A stretch of DNA of 64,000 nt from Streptomyces sp. Ag109_O5-10 (GCF_900105755.1 NZ_FNTQ01000001.1:7440001-7504000), one strand, 5' to 3'. Shown: positions 26,501 to 34,558, numbered from the stretch's first letter. The notes: generated from the letters alone by a model not told the origin. Numbers and translations are program-made.

Positions 26501-29500
26501 CCGGCTCCGGCTACGACGGCTACGGCCGGCTGCTGACCACCACCGACCTGACCGCCGACGTCACCGTCACCGCCGCGGGCACACTCACCCGCACCGCGCG
26601 TTCGGACGGCCGTACCACCACCACCGCCTACAACCCGACCACGGGCTTCGCCGCCTCCTCCACCCTCACCAACCCGCCGGTCACCCCGGGCGACGGCAGC
26701 ACCGCCACGACCACCACCCAGACCTTCGACGCGCTGCGCGGCCAGACGCTGACCCAGACCGACACCAACGGCAGGGTCACGACGTACGCGTACGACGCGC
26801 TGGGCCGCACCACCAAGGTCTGGCTGGCCGACCGGACCACGAGCCAGACCCCCAGCTACGAGTTCACCTACACGATCGACGACCAGAAGGCGGTCGCCGT
26901 CGGCACCAAGGTCATCGGCAACAACGGCGCCCAGGACACCTCTTACGTCTTCTACGACGGCTTCCTGCGCCCCCGTCAGACCCAGGCGCCCGGCCCCCGG
27001 GGCGGCACCCTCCTCACCGACACCTTCTACGACGAACGCGGCCAGGTGACCAAGGAGTTCGCCTCCTACTACACCGACACCACCGCGCCCTCCACGACGA
27101 TGTTCAAGCCCGAGAACGCGCTGAGCGTGGAGACGCAGAACCGCTACACCTACGACGGTCTGGGCCGGCAGACCGAGCTGCGGCAGATCGCCGGCAGCGG
27201 CGACGGCGGCGCGGTCCTCGGCATCACCAGAACCGTCTACGGCGGCGACCGCACCACCGTCATCCCGCCGGCCGGCGGCACCGCCACCACCACCCTCAAC
27301 GACTCGCGCGGCCGGACCACCGAGATCCGTGAACTGCACGCCCGCGCCCCCGAGGCCGCGTATGACACCACCGCCTACCAGTACAGCCCGGGCGGCGAGC
27401 TGACCAGGGTCACCGATCCGGGCGGCAACTCCTGGACCTGGACGTACGACCTGCTCGGCCGGCTCACCGACACCACCGACCCGGACAAGGGCGCCACCCA
27501 CACCGAGTACGACGACCGCGGGCTCGTGACCACCACCAAGGACGCCCGCAACACCGTCCTGGCCTACGTCTACGACGGCCAGGGCCGCAGGACCGAACTG
27601 CACGACGGCTCCGCCACCGGCACCCTGCGCGCCAAGTGGGTCTACGACACCGTCAGCGGCGCCAAGGGCCAACTGGCCGAGTCCGTCCGCTACAGCGGCG
27701 GGCAGGCGTACAGCACCAAGGTCCTCGCGTACGACCGTCTGTACCGCCCGCAGCGCACCCAGGTGACGATCCCCTCCAACGAGGGCGCCCTGGCCGGCAC
27801 CTATCTGTCGACCACCACCTACAACGCCTCCGGGACCGTGCAGGGCGTCGGCTACCCCAAGGCCGGTTCGCTGGCGGCCGACACGTTCACCTACACCTAC
27901 GAGAACGGCACCCAGCGGCCGATCGCCGTCAGCGGCCCGAAGAACCTGAAGGGCTCGACGGCCTACAGCGACACCGGCAAGCCGCTGCAGTACGTCTTCT
28001 CTGCGAACGGCGGCAAGGAGACGATCGAGACCAACACCTACCAGTGGGGAACCCGGCGGCTCGAGACCTCGGACGTGAGCCGGCAGGACATCGCCGGGGT
28101 CGACCAGCACAACACGTACAGGTACGACGAGGCCGGCAACGTGCTGTCCGTCTCGGACACCTCACGCTCCGGCACCGACAACCAGTGCTTCACCTACGAC
28201 TACCTCGGCCGACTGACCGAGGCGTGGACCCAGCCGACCACCGGCTGCGCCACCGACCCGTCCTCCGGGGTCCTGGGCGGCCCGGCGCCGTACTGGACGT
28301 CGTACTCCTACGACGTCGTCGGCAACCGGCTCACCGAGACCCGGCACGCCACGGCCTCCGGGGCCTCGGACACCCAGCGCGTCTACCACTACCCGAAGCC
28401 CGGCTCCCACAAGCTGGACTCGGTGGACACCACGACCGGCACGGTCAAGTCCACCGACAGCTTCACCTACGACGACATCGGCGACACCCACACCCGGCTG
28501 CTCGGTGACGGCACCTCCCAGACCCTCGACTGGGACGCGGAAGGCCATCTGGCCAAGGTGACCCAGCCGGTGGCGGGCGGCAGCGACAAGGTCACCGAAT
28601 ACCTGTACGACGCCGACGGCGACCGGCTGATCGGCCGCAGCCCGACCGAGACCACGCTCTACCTCGGCGGGTCCGAGATCACCCTGGCCAAGGGCGCGAG
28701 CGCGGCGAAGGGCACCCGGTACTTCGACCTCGGCGGCGGCCACCAGGCCGTCCAGCAGGACGACGGGACGATCTCCTTCACCCTGGCCGACCACCACGGC
28801 ACGGCCCAGCTCTCCGTCAACGCCGACACCCAGGCCCTCACCCAGCGCCGCACCGAGCCCTTCGGCGACACCCGCGGCACCGCGCCGGGCAACTGGCCCG
28901 GCACCAAGGGCTTCGTCGGCGGCACCGCGGACAAGGCGACCGGCCTGACCCATCTCGGCGCGCGCGAGTACGACCCGGCGACCGGCCGCTTCCTGTCGGT
29001 CGACCCGGTCTTCACGGCCACCGACCCGCAGCAGATGCACGGCTACACCTACGCCGACAACAACCCGCTGACCTACTCCGACCCGGCGGGCACGGAGATC
29101 GGCTCCAAGCCCAACTCCTGCCAGTACGACCTCAAGTACTGCAGCAAGCACGAGCAGCAGGAAGTCGGCTACGACCCGAAGACCGGCACGAGCGACTACC
29201 ACCGCGGCAACATCTACAAGCGCGCCCACGCCCGGCAGAAGGCCTGGACGGCCGACAACACCCCCGTCACCAACGACATCGACAAGCTCCAGAACTACTG
29301 GGCGAGCATGATGGACGGGGAGTTCACGGACGACTTCTGGGACAACCCCGTCTACGAGTCCAAGAAGGCCGGCTCCGCCTGCTACGGGCGCGAAGGCTGC
29401 CGTCAGGCCTACCTCTACGTCCTCCACAACGGCGACGACGCCGACGCGGCGACCGCGAAGGAGATCGCGGCCACCTACTGCGTGTACAACGCCGACCAGT

Positions 29501-30402
29501 GCGCGGACGAGGCCAAGGAGGTGGCGCGCGGCAAGGTCATCGAGGGCATGGTCAACGACGCCCTGCTCGCCTACATCGGCGGCGCGGCCGGTGCGGAACG
29601 CCCACGCCCCTGCAACAGCTTCGTCCCGGGTACGGCGGTCCTCATGGCCGACGGCACGACCAAGCCGATCGAGGACGTGAAGACCGGCGACAAGGTCCTC
29701 GCCACCGACCCGAAGACCGGCCGCACCGAGGTCAAGACGGTCACCGCGGAGATCCTCGGCAAGGGGCTCAAGCACCTGGTCCGCATCACCCTGACCGTCA
29801 AGGACAAGAAGGGCGAGAAGCGAACCGTCTCGGTCACCGCGACGGACGGCCACCCCTTCTGGGTCCCGGAGCTGCGCAGGTGGATCGACGCCACCGACCT
29901 CACCACGAGCGAGTCACTGCGCACCGTCACGGGCACCGAGGTACGCATCACCGCGATCCAGCGCTGGACCAAGCAGGCCACGGTCCACAACCTCACCGTG
30001 GCCGATCTGCACACGTACTATGTGCTGGCGGGAGCCACGCCGGTCCTGGTGCACAACGCGACTCCGTGCGGACCCTCAGTCGGAGCCGGTGCCGATCTGA
30101 CGAACCTCAGCGGTTCGGAGATCAAGCGGATCCAGAACGCGGCCAACCGTATCGGCAGGCCCATCTCGGTTGTCGGGAGCCGGACGCTGGGGCCGCGCGC
30201 GGCGGGCAACCCGGACGGGTGGGGACATGAGTCGGACTGGGACTACGTGATCACGGGGATCAACAGCCGTACCAAGCACTCCGTGTCGAGTTCGCTGCCG
30301 AAGGCCGACATCACGGTGGGTATCGGCCGCCAGCAGGACATATTCACCGGTCCGCTCGACACGAACAGGCCGCACATCACCTTCTACCCTCAGGGGAACT
30401 GA
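23521..30402 (+). CDS. RHS-repeat polymorphic toxin-like protein with Hint domain
   Basis: A 2293-residue exported RHS protein. A signal sequence covers about residues 1-44. A SpvB/TcdB-like module starts near 270 (VPKLSLSYSSGAVDGRTG), and YD/RHS repeats run from about 1000 to 1790 with many GxxxxxTYDxxGR-type units. The RHS-associated core (LTHLGAREYDPATGRFLSVDP, then YTYADNNPLTYSDPAG) ends near 1859. A Hint autoprotease domain follows at about 2031-2180, opening CNSFVPGTAVLMADG and ending in YYVLAGATPVLVHNA. The last 113 residues are the variable tip, with VVGSRTLG and SDWDYVI resembling a nucleotidyltransferase core. The next gene overlaps the stop by 1 nt and is the likely immunity gene. 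Confidence 0.92.
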   Translation: MTMRPEARRLARLFRTPRRRIALATASVLTATLLQGVTAPAVAEGWHRPALPASEPPVAGGPAGKALPRKVMKIPRTPQQPPATAWPKPGAATVTLGSKPARAKGLPLTLAAKVATAGGAGGKVAARVLDRAFARKAGLNGPVFTLRAGSAKDAGRVRAGLDYSSFAGAYGGGYADRLRLVELPACVLTSPQKPQCRTTEPVDTVNDPETRTLTAKAVTLSASSATVLAAVAGSSSGLGDYKATSLSASATWSTDLNSGSFAWSYPLAVPQVPGGLVPKLSLSYSSGAVDGRTGNTNNQSSWVGDGFDLSPGYIERRYKGCSDDDVKNADGNVPGDLCWGYDNAVLQLNGTGGELVPSGTNTWKLKDDDGTKVERIYGSTSDVRSNGARNDEYWRVTTPDGTQYYFGYNRLPGWAGGNATTDSTWTVPVYGDDSGEPCHAAAFADSWCRQGWRWNLDYVVDTHGNAVAYYYDKETNAYGRNLKPADDTPYVRGGTLDHIEYGLKSTSVYSAKALAKVDFTSSERCIPDSSTDCSSISKDAFHWYDTPWDMNCDAGTDCDKGRVSPAFFTRKRLTGVTTEVLASGSYSKVDDWKLTHRWGQADIDYQLLLDSIQRTGHDGTSSVTLPKVTFAYTQLANRLDKTGDGWAPFIKARLSTIDDESGGQIDVGYSAPACDFDALPTPETNTTRCFPQYIGGDATTDPERQWFNKYVVSTVTSTDRTGGAPDQVTMYDYLDGAAWHYDDTDGMTEDKFKTWSDWRGYGHVRVRTGGQGGAAAMKTQTDSYFLRGMDGDRKNTSGGTKDVTVTLDPGEGDPITDHASTAGFGYKTVTYSGPDGKVLAKTVNRPWHNETAKKVRNWGTVTADLTGTENTRTWTSLDDGAGAKWRTTSLTNTLDPATGLITRIDDAGDTSTTDDDQCTRSTYVAGSVVLNTPVRVETVAKACDAATSRPADVVSDTRTAYDGGAYGAAATKGDATRVAKLKKYDGTTAVYVESGSGYDGYGRLLTTTDLTADVTVTAAGTLTRTARSDGRTTTTAYNPTTGFAASSTLTNPPVTPGDGSTATTTTQTFDALRGQTLTQTDTNGRVTTYAYDALGRTTKVWLADRTTSQTPSYEFTYTIDDQKAVAVGTKVIGNNGAQDTSYVFYDGFLRPRQTQAPGPRGGTLLTDTFYDERGQVTKEFASYYTDTTAPSTTMFKPENALSVETQNRYTYDGLGRQTELRQIAGSGDGGAVLGITRTVYGGDRTTVIPPAGGTATTTLNDSRGRTTEIRELHARAPEAAYDTTAYQYSPGGELTRVTDPGGNSWTWTYDLLGRLTDTTDPDKGATHTEYDDRGLVTTTKDARNTVLAYVYDGQGRRTELHDGSATGTLRAKWVYDTVSGAKGQLAESVRYSGGQAYSTKVLAYDRLYRPQRTQVTIPSNEGALAGTYLSTTTYNASGTVQGVGYPKAGSLAADTFTYTYENGTQRPIAVSGPKNLKGSTAYSDTGKPLQYVFSANGGKETIETNTYQWGTRRLETSDVSRQDIAGVDQHNTYRYDEAGNVLSVSDTSRSGTDNQCFTYDYLGRLTEAWTQPTTGCATDPSSGVLGGPAPYWTSYSYDVVGNRLTETRHATASGASDTQRVYHYPKPGSHKLDSVDTTTGTVKSTDSFTYDDIGDTHTRLLGDGTSQTLDWDAEGHLAKVTQPVAGGSDKVTEYLYDADGDRLIGRSPTETTLYLGGSEITLAKGASAAKGTRYFDLGGGHQAVQQDDGTISFTLADHHGTAQLSVNADTQALTQRRTEPFGDTRGTAPGNWPGTKGFVGGTADKATGLTHLGAREYDPATGRFLSVDPVFTATDPQQMHGYTYADNNPLTYSDPAGTEIGSKPNSCQYDLKYCSKHEQQEVGYDPKTGTSDYHRGNIYKRAHARQKAWTADNTPVTNDIDKLQNYWASMMDGEFTDDFWDNPVYESKKAGSACYGREGCRQAYLYVLHNGDDADAATAKEIAATYCVYNADQCADEAKEVARGKVIEGMVNDALLAYIGGAAGAERPRPCNSFVPGTAVLMADGTTKPIEDVKTGDKVLATDPKTGRTEVKTVTAEILGKGLKHLVRITLTVKDKKGEKRTVSVTATDGHPFWVPELRRWIDATDLTTSESLRTVTGTEVRITAIQRWTKQATVHNLTVADLHTYYVLAGATPVLVHNATPCGPSVGAGADLTNLSGSEIKRIQNAANRIGRPISVVGSRTLGPRAAGNPDGWGHESDWDYVITGINSRTKHSVSSSLPKADITVGIGRQQDIFTGPLDTNRPHITFYPQGN

Positions 30403-30680
30403 TGACTGACCAGGAACATCCGGCCACGGTCCTCGCCGTCCAGGGCAACTTCTCCGTGGTCCACGTGCAGGGTCGCCGGTATCCGGCGCTGGCGGTCCAG
30501 GGGGACTCGCTGAAGGTTCTCCAGGAAGCGGTCGAGGGTCTGGCAGCCGATCTGGCCTCGGGGGAGCTCGAGGACGCGAAGTTCTCCCTGGGGGAGATCC
30601 GCGAGCAGCTCTCGTCGATGCTGGCGGTCTACGAGACGGCCCTGGGTGAAGCGGGGCTCGGCCTTCCGTACGTGCGCTGA
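30402..30680 (+). CDS. Small protein, candidate immunity protein (DUF6959-like)
   Basis: A 92-residue acidic, soluble protein. The motif RRYPALAVQGDSLKVLQEAVE resembles what I recall of the DUF6959 family, frequent next to Streptomyces RHS and other toxin genes. A C-terminal helix (LGEIREQLSSMLAVYETAL) follows. Its ATG shares one base with the RHS stop (TGATG), so translation is coupled, as expected for a toxin/immunity pair. Family recognition is from memory and the immunity role is inference from position and size. Confidence 0.75.
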   Translation: MTDQEHPATVLAVQGNFSVVHVQGRRYPALAVQGDSLKVLQEAVEGLAADLASGELEDAKFSLGEIREQLSSMLAVYETALGEAGLGLPYVR

Positions 30681-30705
30681 GTCGTCGGACTCGACCGCGG
30701 ATCCG

Positions 30706-30738
30706 AGGAGCCCCGGCGGGGAAATCGCCGGGGCTCCT
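30706..30738. terminator. Bidirectional terminator after immunity gene
   Basis: AGGAGCCCCGGCG at 30706-30718 pairs perfectly with CGCCGGGGCTCCT at 30726-30738 across a 7-nt loop. It lies between the convergent immunity-like gene and acyl-CoA dehydrogenase gene. Confidence 0.8.
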
Positions 30739-30744
30739 GCGGCT

Positions 30745-31959
30745 CTACAGGTACTTCTTCAGCTCCCGCCGCGCCAGCGACCGCTGGTGCACCTCGTCCG
30801 GGCCGTCGGCGATCATCAGGGTGCGGGCCCCGGCGTACAGGTCGGCCAGCGGGAAGTCCTGGCTGACGCCGCCCGCGCCGTGCAGCTGGATCGCGCGGTC
30901 GATGATGCCGACGACCGCACGCGGCGTGGCGATCTTGATGGCCTGGATCTCGGTGTGGGCGCCCCGGTTGCCGACGGTGTCCATCAGCCAGGCGGTCTTG
31001 AGGACCAGCAGCCGCAGCTGCTCGACCGTCACCCGGGCGTCGGCGATCCAGTTGTGCACCACGCCCTGCTGGGCGAGCGCCTTGCCGAAGGCCTGGCGGG
31101 AGACGGCGCGGCGGCACATCAGCTCGATCGCCCGTTCGGCCATGCCGATCAGCCGCATGCAGTGGTGGATCCGGCCCGGGCCGAGCCGGGCCTGGGCGAT
31201 GGCGAAGCCGCCGCCCTCCTCGCCGACCAGGTTCGTCACCGGCACGCGCGCGTGGTCGAAGACCACCTCGGCGTGGCCGCCGTGGGAGTGGTCCTCGTAG
31301 CCGAAGACCTTCATCGCCCGCTTCACGGTGACGCCCGGGGTATCGCGCGGGACCAGGACCATGGACTGCTGACGCCGGATGTCCGCGCCGTCCGGGTCGG
31401 TCTTGCCCATCACGATGAAGATCTTGCAGTCCGGGTTCATCGCCCCGGAGATGTACCACTTGCGGCCGGTGATCACGTACTCGTCGCCGTCGCGCTCGAT
31501 GTACGTGGTGATGTTGGTGGCGTCGGAGGAGGCCACCTCCGGCTCGGTCATGGCGAACGCGGAGCGGATCTCACCGGCGAGGAGCGGCTCCAGCCACTGC
31601 TTCTTCTGCGCGTCGTCGGCGAACTGGGCCAGCACCTCCATGTTGCCGGTGTCCGGGGCCGCGCAGTTCAGCGCGGTGGGCGCCAGGTGCGGGGAGCGGC
31701 CGGTGATCTCGGCGAGGGGCGCGTACTGGAGGTTGGTGAGGCCCGCGCCGTACTCGGCGTCGGGCAGGAAGAGGTTCCACAGGCCCTGCCTGCGCGCCTC
31801 GGCCTTCAGCTCCTCGACCACCGCCGGGGTGTCCCACGGCGAGTCCAGCGCCGCGCGCTGCTCCTCGGCGACCGCCTCGGCCGGGTAGACGTACTCGTCC
31901 ATGAAGGCGAGCAGCTTGGCGCGCAGTTCCTCGGTGCGCGCGTCGAACGCGAAGTCCAT
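30745..31959 (-). CDS. Acyl-CoA dehydrogenase, ACAD10/11-like
   Basis: A 404-residue acyl-CoA dehydrogenase. It carries AFAMTEPEVASSDATNI, TGRKWYISGAMNPDCKI, and the C-terminal GAGGVSQDFPLADLYAGAR followed by DGPDEVHQRSLARREL. The last segment and the PEVASSDATN variant fit the ACAD10/ACAD11 subgroup rather than classical beta-oxidation enzymes. It starts 6 nt after the stop of a phosphotransferase gene; in animal ACAD10/11 those two domains are fused. That subgroup, with bacterial LvaA/LvaC, processes 4-hydroxyacyl-CoA via a 4-phosphoryl intermediate, which I propose here. Confidence 0.92.
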   Translation of the reverse strand: MDFAFDARTEELRAKLLAFMDEYVYPAEAVAEEQRAALDSPWDTPAVVEELKAEARRQGLWNLFLPDAEYGAGLTNLQYAPLAEITGRSPHLAPTALNCAAPDTGNMEVLAQFADDAQKKQWLEPLLAGEIRSAFAMTEPEVASSDATNITTYIERDGDEYVITGRKWYISGAMNPDCKIFIVMGKTDPDGADIRRQQSMVLVPRDTPGVTVKRAMKVFGYEDHSHGGHAEVVFDHARVPVTNLVGEEGGGFAIAQARLGPGRIHHCMRLIGMAERAIELMCRRAVSRQAFGKALAQQGVVHNWIADARVTVEQLRLLVLKTAWLMDTVGNRGAHTEIQAIKIATPRAVVGIIDRAIQLHGAGGVSQDFPLADLYAGARTLMIADGPDEVHQRSLARRELKKYL

Positions 31960-31965
31960 GGCCGG

Positions 31966-32988
31966 TCAGCCTTCCTGAAGAGTGGTCAGTCCGTGGTCGA
32001 TGAAGACGGGGACGAGATCGCCGATCCGGTCGAAGCCCTGCCCGAGCGTCTGGCCCTGCGTGTACCGGTAGTGGATGCCCTCCAGGATCACGGCGAGCTT
32101 GAACCAGGCGAACGCCGTGTACCAGGAGATGTTCGAGACGTCCCGCCCCGAGCGGGCCGCGTACCGCTCCACCAGTTCCCGCGGCTCCGGATGGCCCGGC
32201 GCCTCGGCGGTCGTCGACACCGGCGAGTCCGGCGCGCCCAGCGGCAGGCTGTACATCACCAGCAGGCCCAGGTCGGTCAGCGGGTCGCCGAGCGTGGACA
32301 TCTCCCAGTCGAGGATCGCCCTGATCCGGTCGTCGTCGCCGATCAGGACGTTGTCGAGGCGGTAGTCGCCGTGGATCACCGTGGGCGCGGGGGACTCGGG
32401 CAGGCGGCGGCCCAGGGTCGCGTGCAGCTCGTCGATGCCGGCCAGCTCACGGTTGCGGGAGGCGTCCAGCTGCTTGCCCCAGCGGCGCAGCTGGCGGTCC
32501 AGGAAGCCCTCCGGGCGGCCGAAGTCGGCGAGGCCGACCTCCGCGGGGTCCACGGCGTGCAGTTCGACGAGCGTGTCCACCAGGGACAGCACGGCGTTGC
32601 GGGTGCGCTCGGGGCCGAGCGGGGCGAGCTGCTCGGAGGTGCGGTACGGAGTGCCGTCCACGAACTCCATCACGTAGAACGGCGCCCCGAGGACGTCCTC
32701 GTCCTCGCACAGCAGCACCGGGCGCGGCACCGGGACCTCGGTCGGGTAGAGCGCGCTGATCACCCGGTGCTCGCGCCGCATGTCGTGCGCGGTGGCCAGG
32801 ACATGGCCGAGCGGCGGCCGCCGTACGACCCACTTCGACGCGGAGTCGGAGACCGCGTAGGTGAGGTTCGACCGTCCGCCCTCGATCAGCCTTCCGGTGA
32901 GCGGACCGGTCACCAGGCCGGGGTGCTCGCGGTCCAGCAGGCCGCGCAGCCGGTCGAGATCGAGTCCGGGCGGGTGGTCGGGGCTCAT
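31966..32988 (-). CDS. Phosphotransferase family protein (APH-like, ACAD10/11 kinase domain)
   Basis: A 340-residue aminoglycoside-phosphotransferase-fold kinase. It has an N-terminal lobe (SNLTYAVSDSASKWVVRRPP), the catalytic loop VIHGDYRLDNVLIGDDDRI near residues 205-223 and the metal-binding DWEMSTLGDPLTDLG. This subfamily is the kinase half of ACAD10/11 rather than an antibiotic-resistance enzyme. It is the first gene of a two-gene operon with the acyl-CoA dehydrogenase and carries a TetR-type palindrome 41 nt upstream. Predicted role: phosphorylation of a 4-hydroxyacyl-CoA (inference). Confidence 0.92.
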   Translation of the reverse strand: MSPDHPPGLDLDRLRGLLDREHPGLVTGPLTGRLIEGGRSNLTYAVSDSASKWVVRRPPLGHVLATAHDMRREHRVISALYPTEVPVPRPVLLCEDEDVLGAPFYVMEFVDGTPYRTSEQLAPLGPERTRNAVLSLVDTLVELHAVDPAEVGLADFGRPEGFLDRQLRRWGKQLDASRNRELAGIDELHATLGRRLPESPAPTVIHGDYRLDNVLIGDDDRIRAILDWEMSTLGDPLTDLGLLVMYSLPLGAPDSPVSTTAEAPGHPEPRELVERYAARSGRDVSNISWYTAFAWFKLAVILEGIHYRYTQGQTLGQGFDRIGDLVPVFIDHGLTTLQEG

Positions 32989-33028
32989 GCATCGCTCCTA
33001 CGAACGAACGAACAGGACCCGACTCATG

Positions 33029-33046
33029 ATGCCGACCAGTCGGTAT
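33029..33046. promoter_or_regulatory. TetR-type operator upstream of phosphotransferase/ACAD operon
   Basis: ATGCCGACCAGTCGGTAT contains the perfect CCGAC-CA-GTCGG palindrome with outer AT pairs. It lies 41 nt upstream of the phosphotransferase start and matches 15735-15752 upstream of the SDR/ligase operon. Confidence 0.65.
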
Positions 33047-33154
33047 GTCGTCCAGCGCGTGAGCCAAACGTGACCGGGACCACCCTACGGCCCGAACGGC
33101 GGGAGACGGCTCCCCGCGCGCGCGGCGCGGGGGGCCGTCACGGCCGGGGGCGGC

Positions 33155-33454
33155 TCAGTGGTCGTCCCAGTGGCCGTCGTGCTCGGCGTGCCGGTGGCCG
33201 TCGTGCAGGTAGTCGATGTGGTCGCCGTGCAGCACGCCGGTGTGCCCGCAGCCGTCGCCGTGCCGGTGCTCGTGCGCCTCGTGGGTGATGTGACCGTCCG
33301 GCTCGCACTCGTCCCAGTGGCCGCCGTGCTCGCGGTGCAGATGCCCGTTGTGCGCGTAGTCGACGTGGTCGCCGTGCGGCACCTGGTCGTGCCCGCAGTC
33401 CGGACCGTGGCTGTGGCCGTGCGCGGTGTGTTCCTGATGAAGGGTGGTGGTCAT
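33155..33454 (-). CDS. Histidine-rich metal-binding protein
   Basis: A 99-residue soluble protein with 27 histidines. Two similar modules contain GCGH, HGDHxDYxHxGHxHxEHxGHWD, at about residues 19-51 and 67-99, separated by an EPDGHITHEAHEHRHGDG linker. Cys and Asp are also enriched, so zinc, nickel or copper chelation or storage is likely. I recall Streptomyces homologues annotated loosely as zinc transporter permease, but no membrane span is present. ATG at 33454 (MTTTLHQEH) is chosen; the frame extends to 33487. It is divergent from an NADP-dependent oxidoreductase. Confidence 0.8.
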   Translation of the reverse strand: MTTTLHQEHTAHGHSHGPDCGHDQVPHGDHVDYAHNGHLHREHGGHWDECEPDGHITHEAHEHRHGDGCGHTGVLHGDHIDYLHDGHRHAEHDGHWDDH

Positions 33455-33540
33455 GGTGCTCGCCTTCAGGGGGTGCGGGGTGTGCAAGGGTGCAGGACGA
33501 GGCGGTCAGGAGTGTGGCCTGATGCCGACGGACAGGCTGT

Positions 33541-33578
33541 CACGCAAACCGCGCATATGCGGGCATCCCGGTTGCGTG
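33541..33578. promoter_or_regulatory. Nested palindrome between His-rich and oxidoreductase genes
   Basis: CACGCAAACCG (33541-33551) and CGGTTGCGTG (33569-33578) form an inverted repeat with one bulged base, and between them CGCATATGCG at 33552-33561 is a perfect 10-bp palindrome. It sits 30 nt before the oxidoreductase start in the divergent promoter region. Confidence 0.45.
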
Positions 33579-33607
33579 GCGTCCGAGTACCCCTGAGGGT
33601 CGGTTGC

Positions 33608-34558
33608 ATGAAAGGCATCAGCTACAGCCGGTACGGCGGCCCCGAGGTACTGGAGTACGGCGAGGTCAAGGACCCGAAGGTCGGCCCCGACTCGGTGCTG
33701 GTGAAGGTCCGGGCGGCGGCCGTCAACCCGGTCGACTGGAAGTGCCGCGAGGGCCACCTGCACGGCATCCTGGACGCCGTCTTCCCGGTGATCCCCGGCT
33801 GGGACGTCTCCGGCGTCGTCGTCCAGCCGGGCCCCGCCGTCACCGAGTTCGCGGTCGGCGACGAGGTGATCGGTTACGTCCGCGAGGACTTCCTCTCCCG
33901 GGGCACGTTCGCCGAGTACGTCGCCGCCCCGGTGCGCACCCTCGCCCGCAAGCCGCGCAACCTCACCTTCGAGCAGGCCTCCGGGCTGCCGCTGGCCGGC
34001 CTCACCGCCTACCAGGTGCTGGTCCACGCCCTGGAGGTCAAGCGCGGCGAGACGGTCCTGGTGCACGCCGCCGCCGGCGGGGTCGGCTCGCTCGCCGTCC
34101 AGATCGCGGCCCACCTCGGCGCCCGGGTCATCGGCACGGCGAGCGAGCGCAACCACGACTTCGTCCGCGGCCTCGGCGGCGAGCCGGTGAGCTATGGCGC
34201 GGGCCTGGCCGAACGCGTGCGGGGACTGGCGCCCGAGGGCGTCGCCGCCGTCTTCGACACCATCGGCGGGGAGGCCCTGACCGTCTCGGCCAACCTGCTC
34301 GCCCCCGAGGGTCGCATGGCCTCGATCGCCGACCCGGACGTCGTCGACTTCGGCGGCCGCTACTGCTGGACCCGCCCCGACGCCGGGGACCTGACCCGGC
34401 TCACCGCGCTCGCGGAGCAGGGTGCGCTCACCGTCCATGTCACCGAGACGTTTCCGCTGAAGGCCGCGGCCGACGCGCAGCGCCGCAGCCAGGAGGGGCG
34501 GACCCGGGGCAAGCTGGTCGTCACCGTGGACTGGCCGGAGGAGGGCGAGGAAGGCTGA
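33608..34558 (+). CDS. NADP-dependent oxidoreductase (quinone oxidoreductase-like MDR)
   Basis: A 316-residue zinc-free medium-chain dehydrogenase/reductase of the quinone oxidoreductase group. The GroES-like domain has VRAAAVNPVDWKCREG and PGWDVSGVV, and the Rossmann motif is VHAAAGGVGSLAVQIAAHLGARVIGTAS, typical for NADPH. No zinc ligands are seen. Members reduce quinones or alpha,beta-unsaturated carbonyls. ATG at 33608 fits the family N terminus (MKGISYSRYGGPEVLEYG). Confidence 0.92.
   Translation: MKGISYSRYGGPEVLEYGEVKDPKVGPDSVLVKVRAAAVNPVDWKCREGHLHGILDAVFPVIPGWDVSGVVVQPGPAVTEFAVGDEVIGYVREDFLSRGTFAEYVAAPVRTLARKPRNLTFEQASGLPLAGLTAYQVLVHALEVKRGETVLVHAAAGGVGSLAVQIAAHLGARVIGTASERNHDFVRGLGGEPVSYGAGLAERVRGLAPEGVAAVFDTIGGEALTVSANLLAPEGRMASIADPDVVDFGGRYCWTRPDAGDLTRLTALAEQGALTVHVTETFPLKAAADAQRRSQEGRTRGKLVVTVDWPEEGEEG

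Noticed and set aside
31966..32988. Phosphotransferase considered as an aminoglycoside resistance gene
   Set aside because: Operon with an acyl-CoA dehydrogenase and the ACAD10/11-like sequence point to acyl-CoA metabolism.
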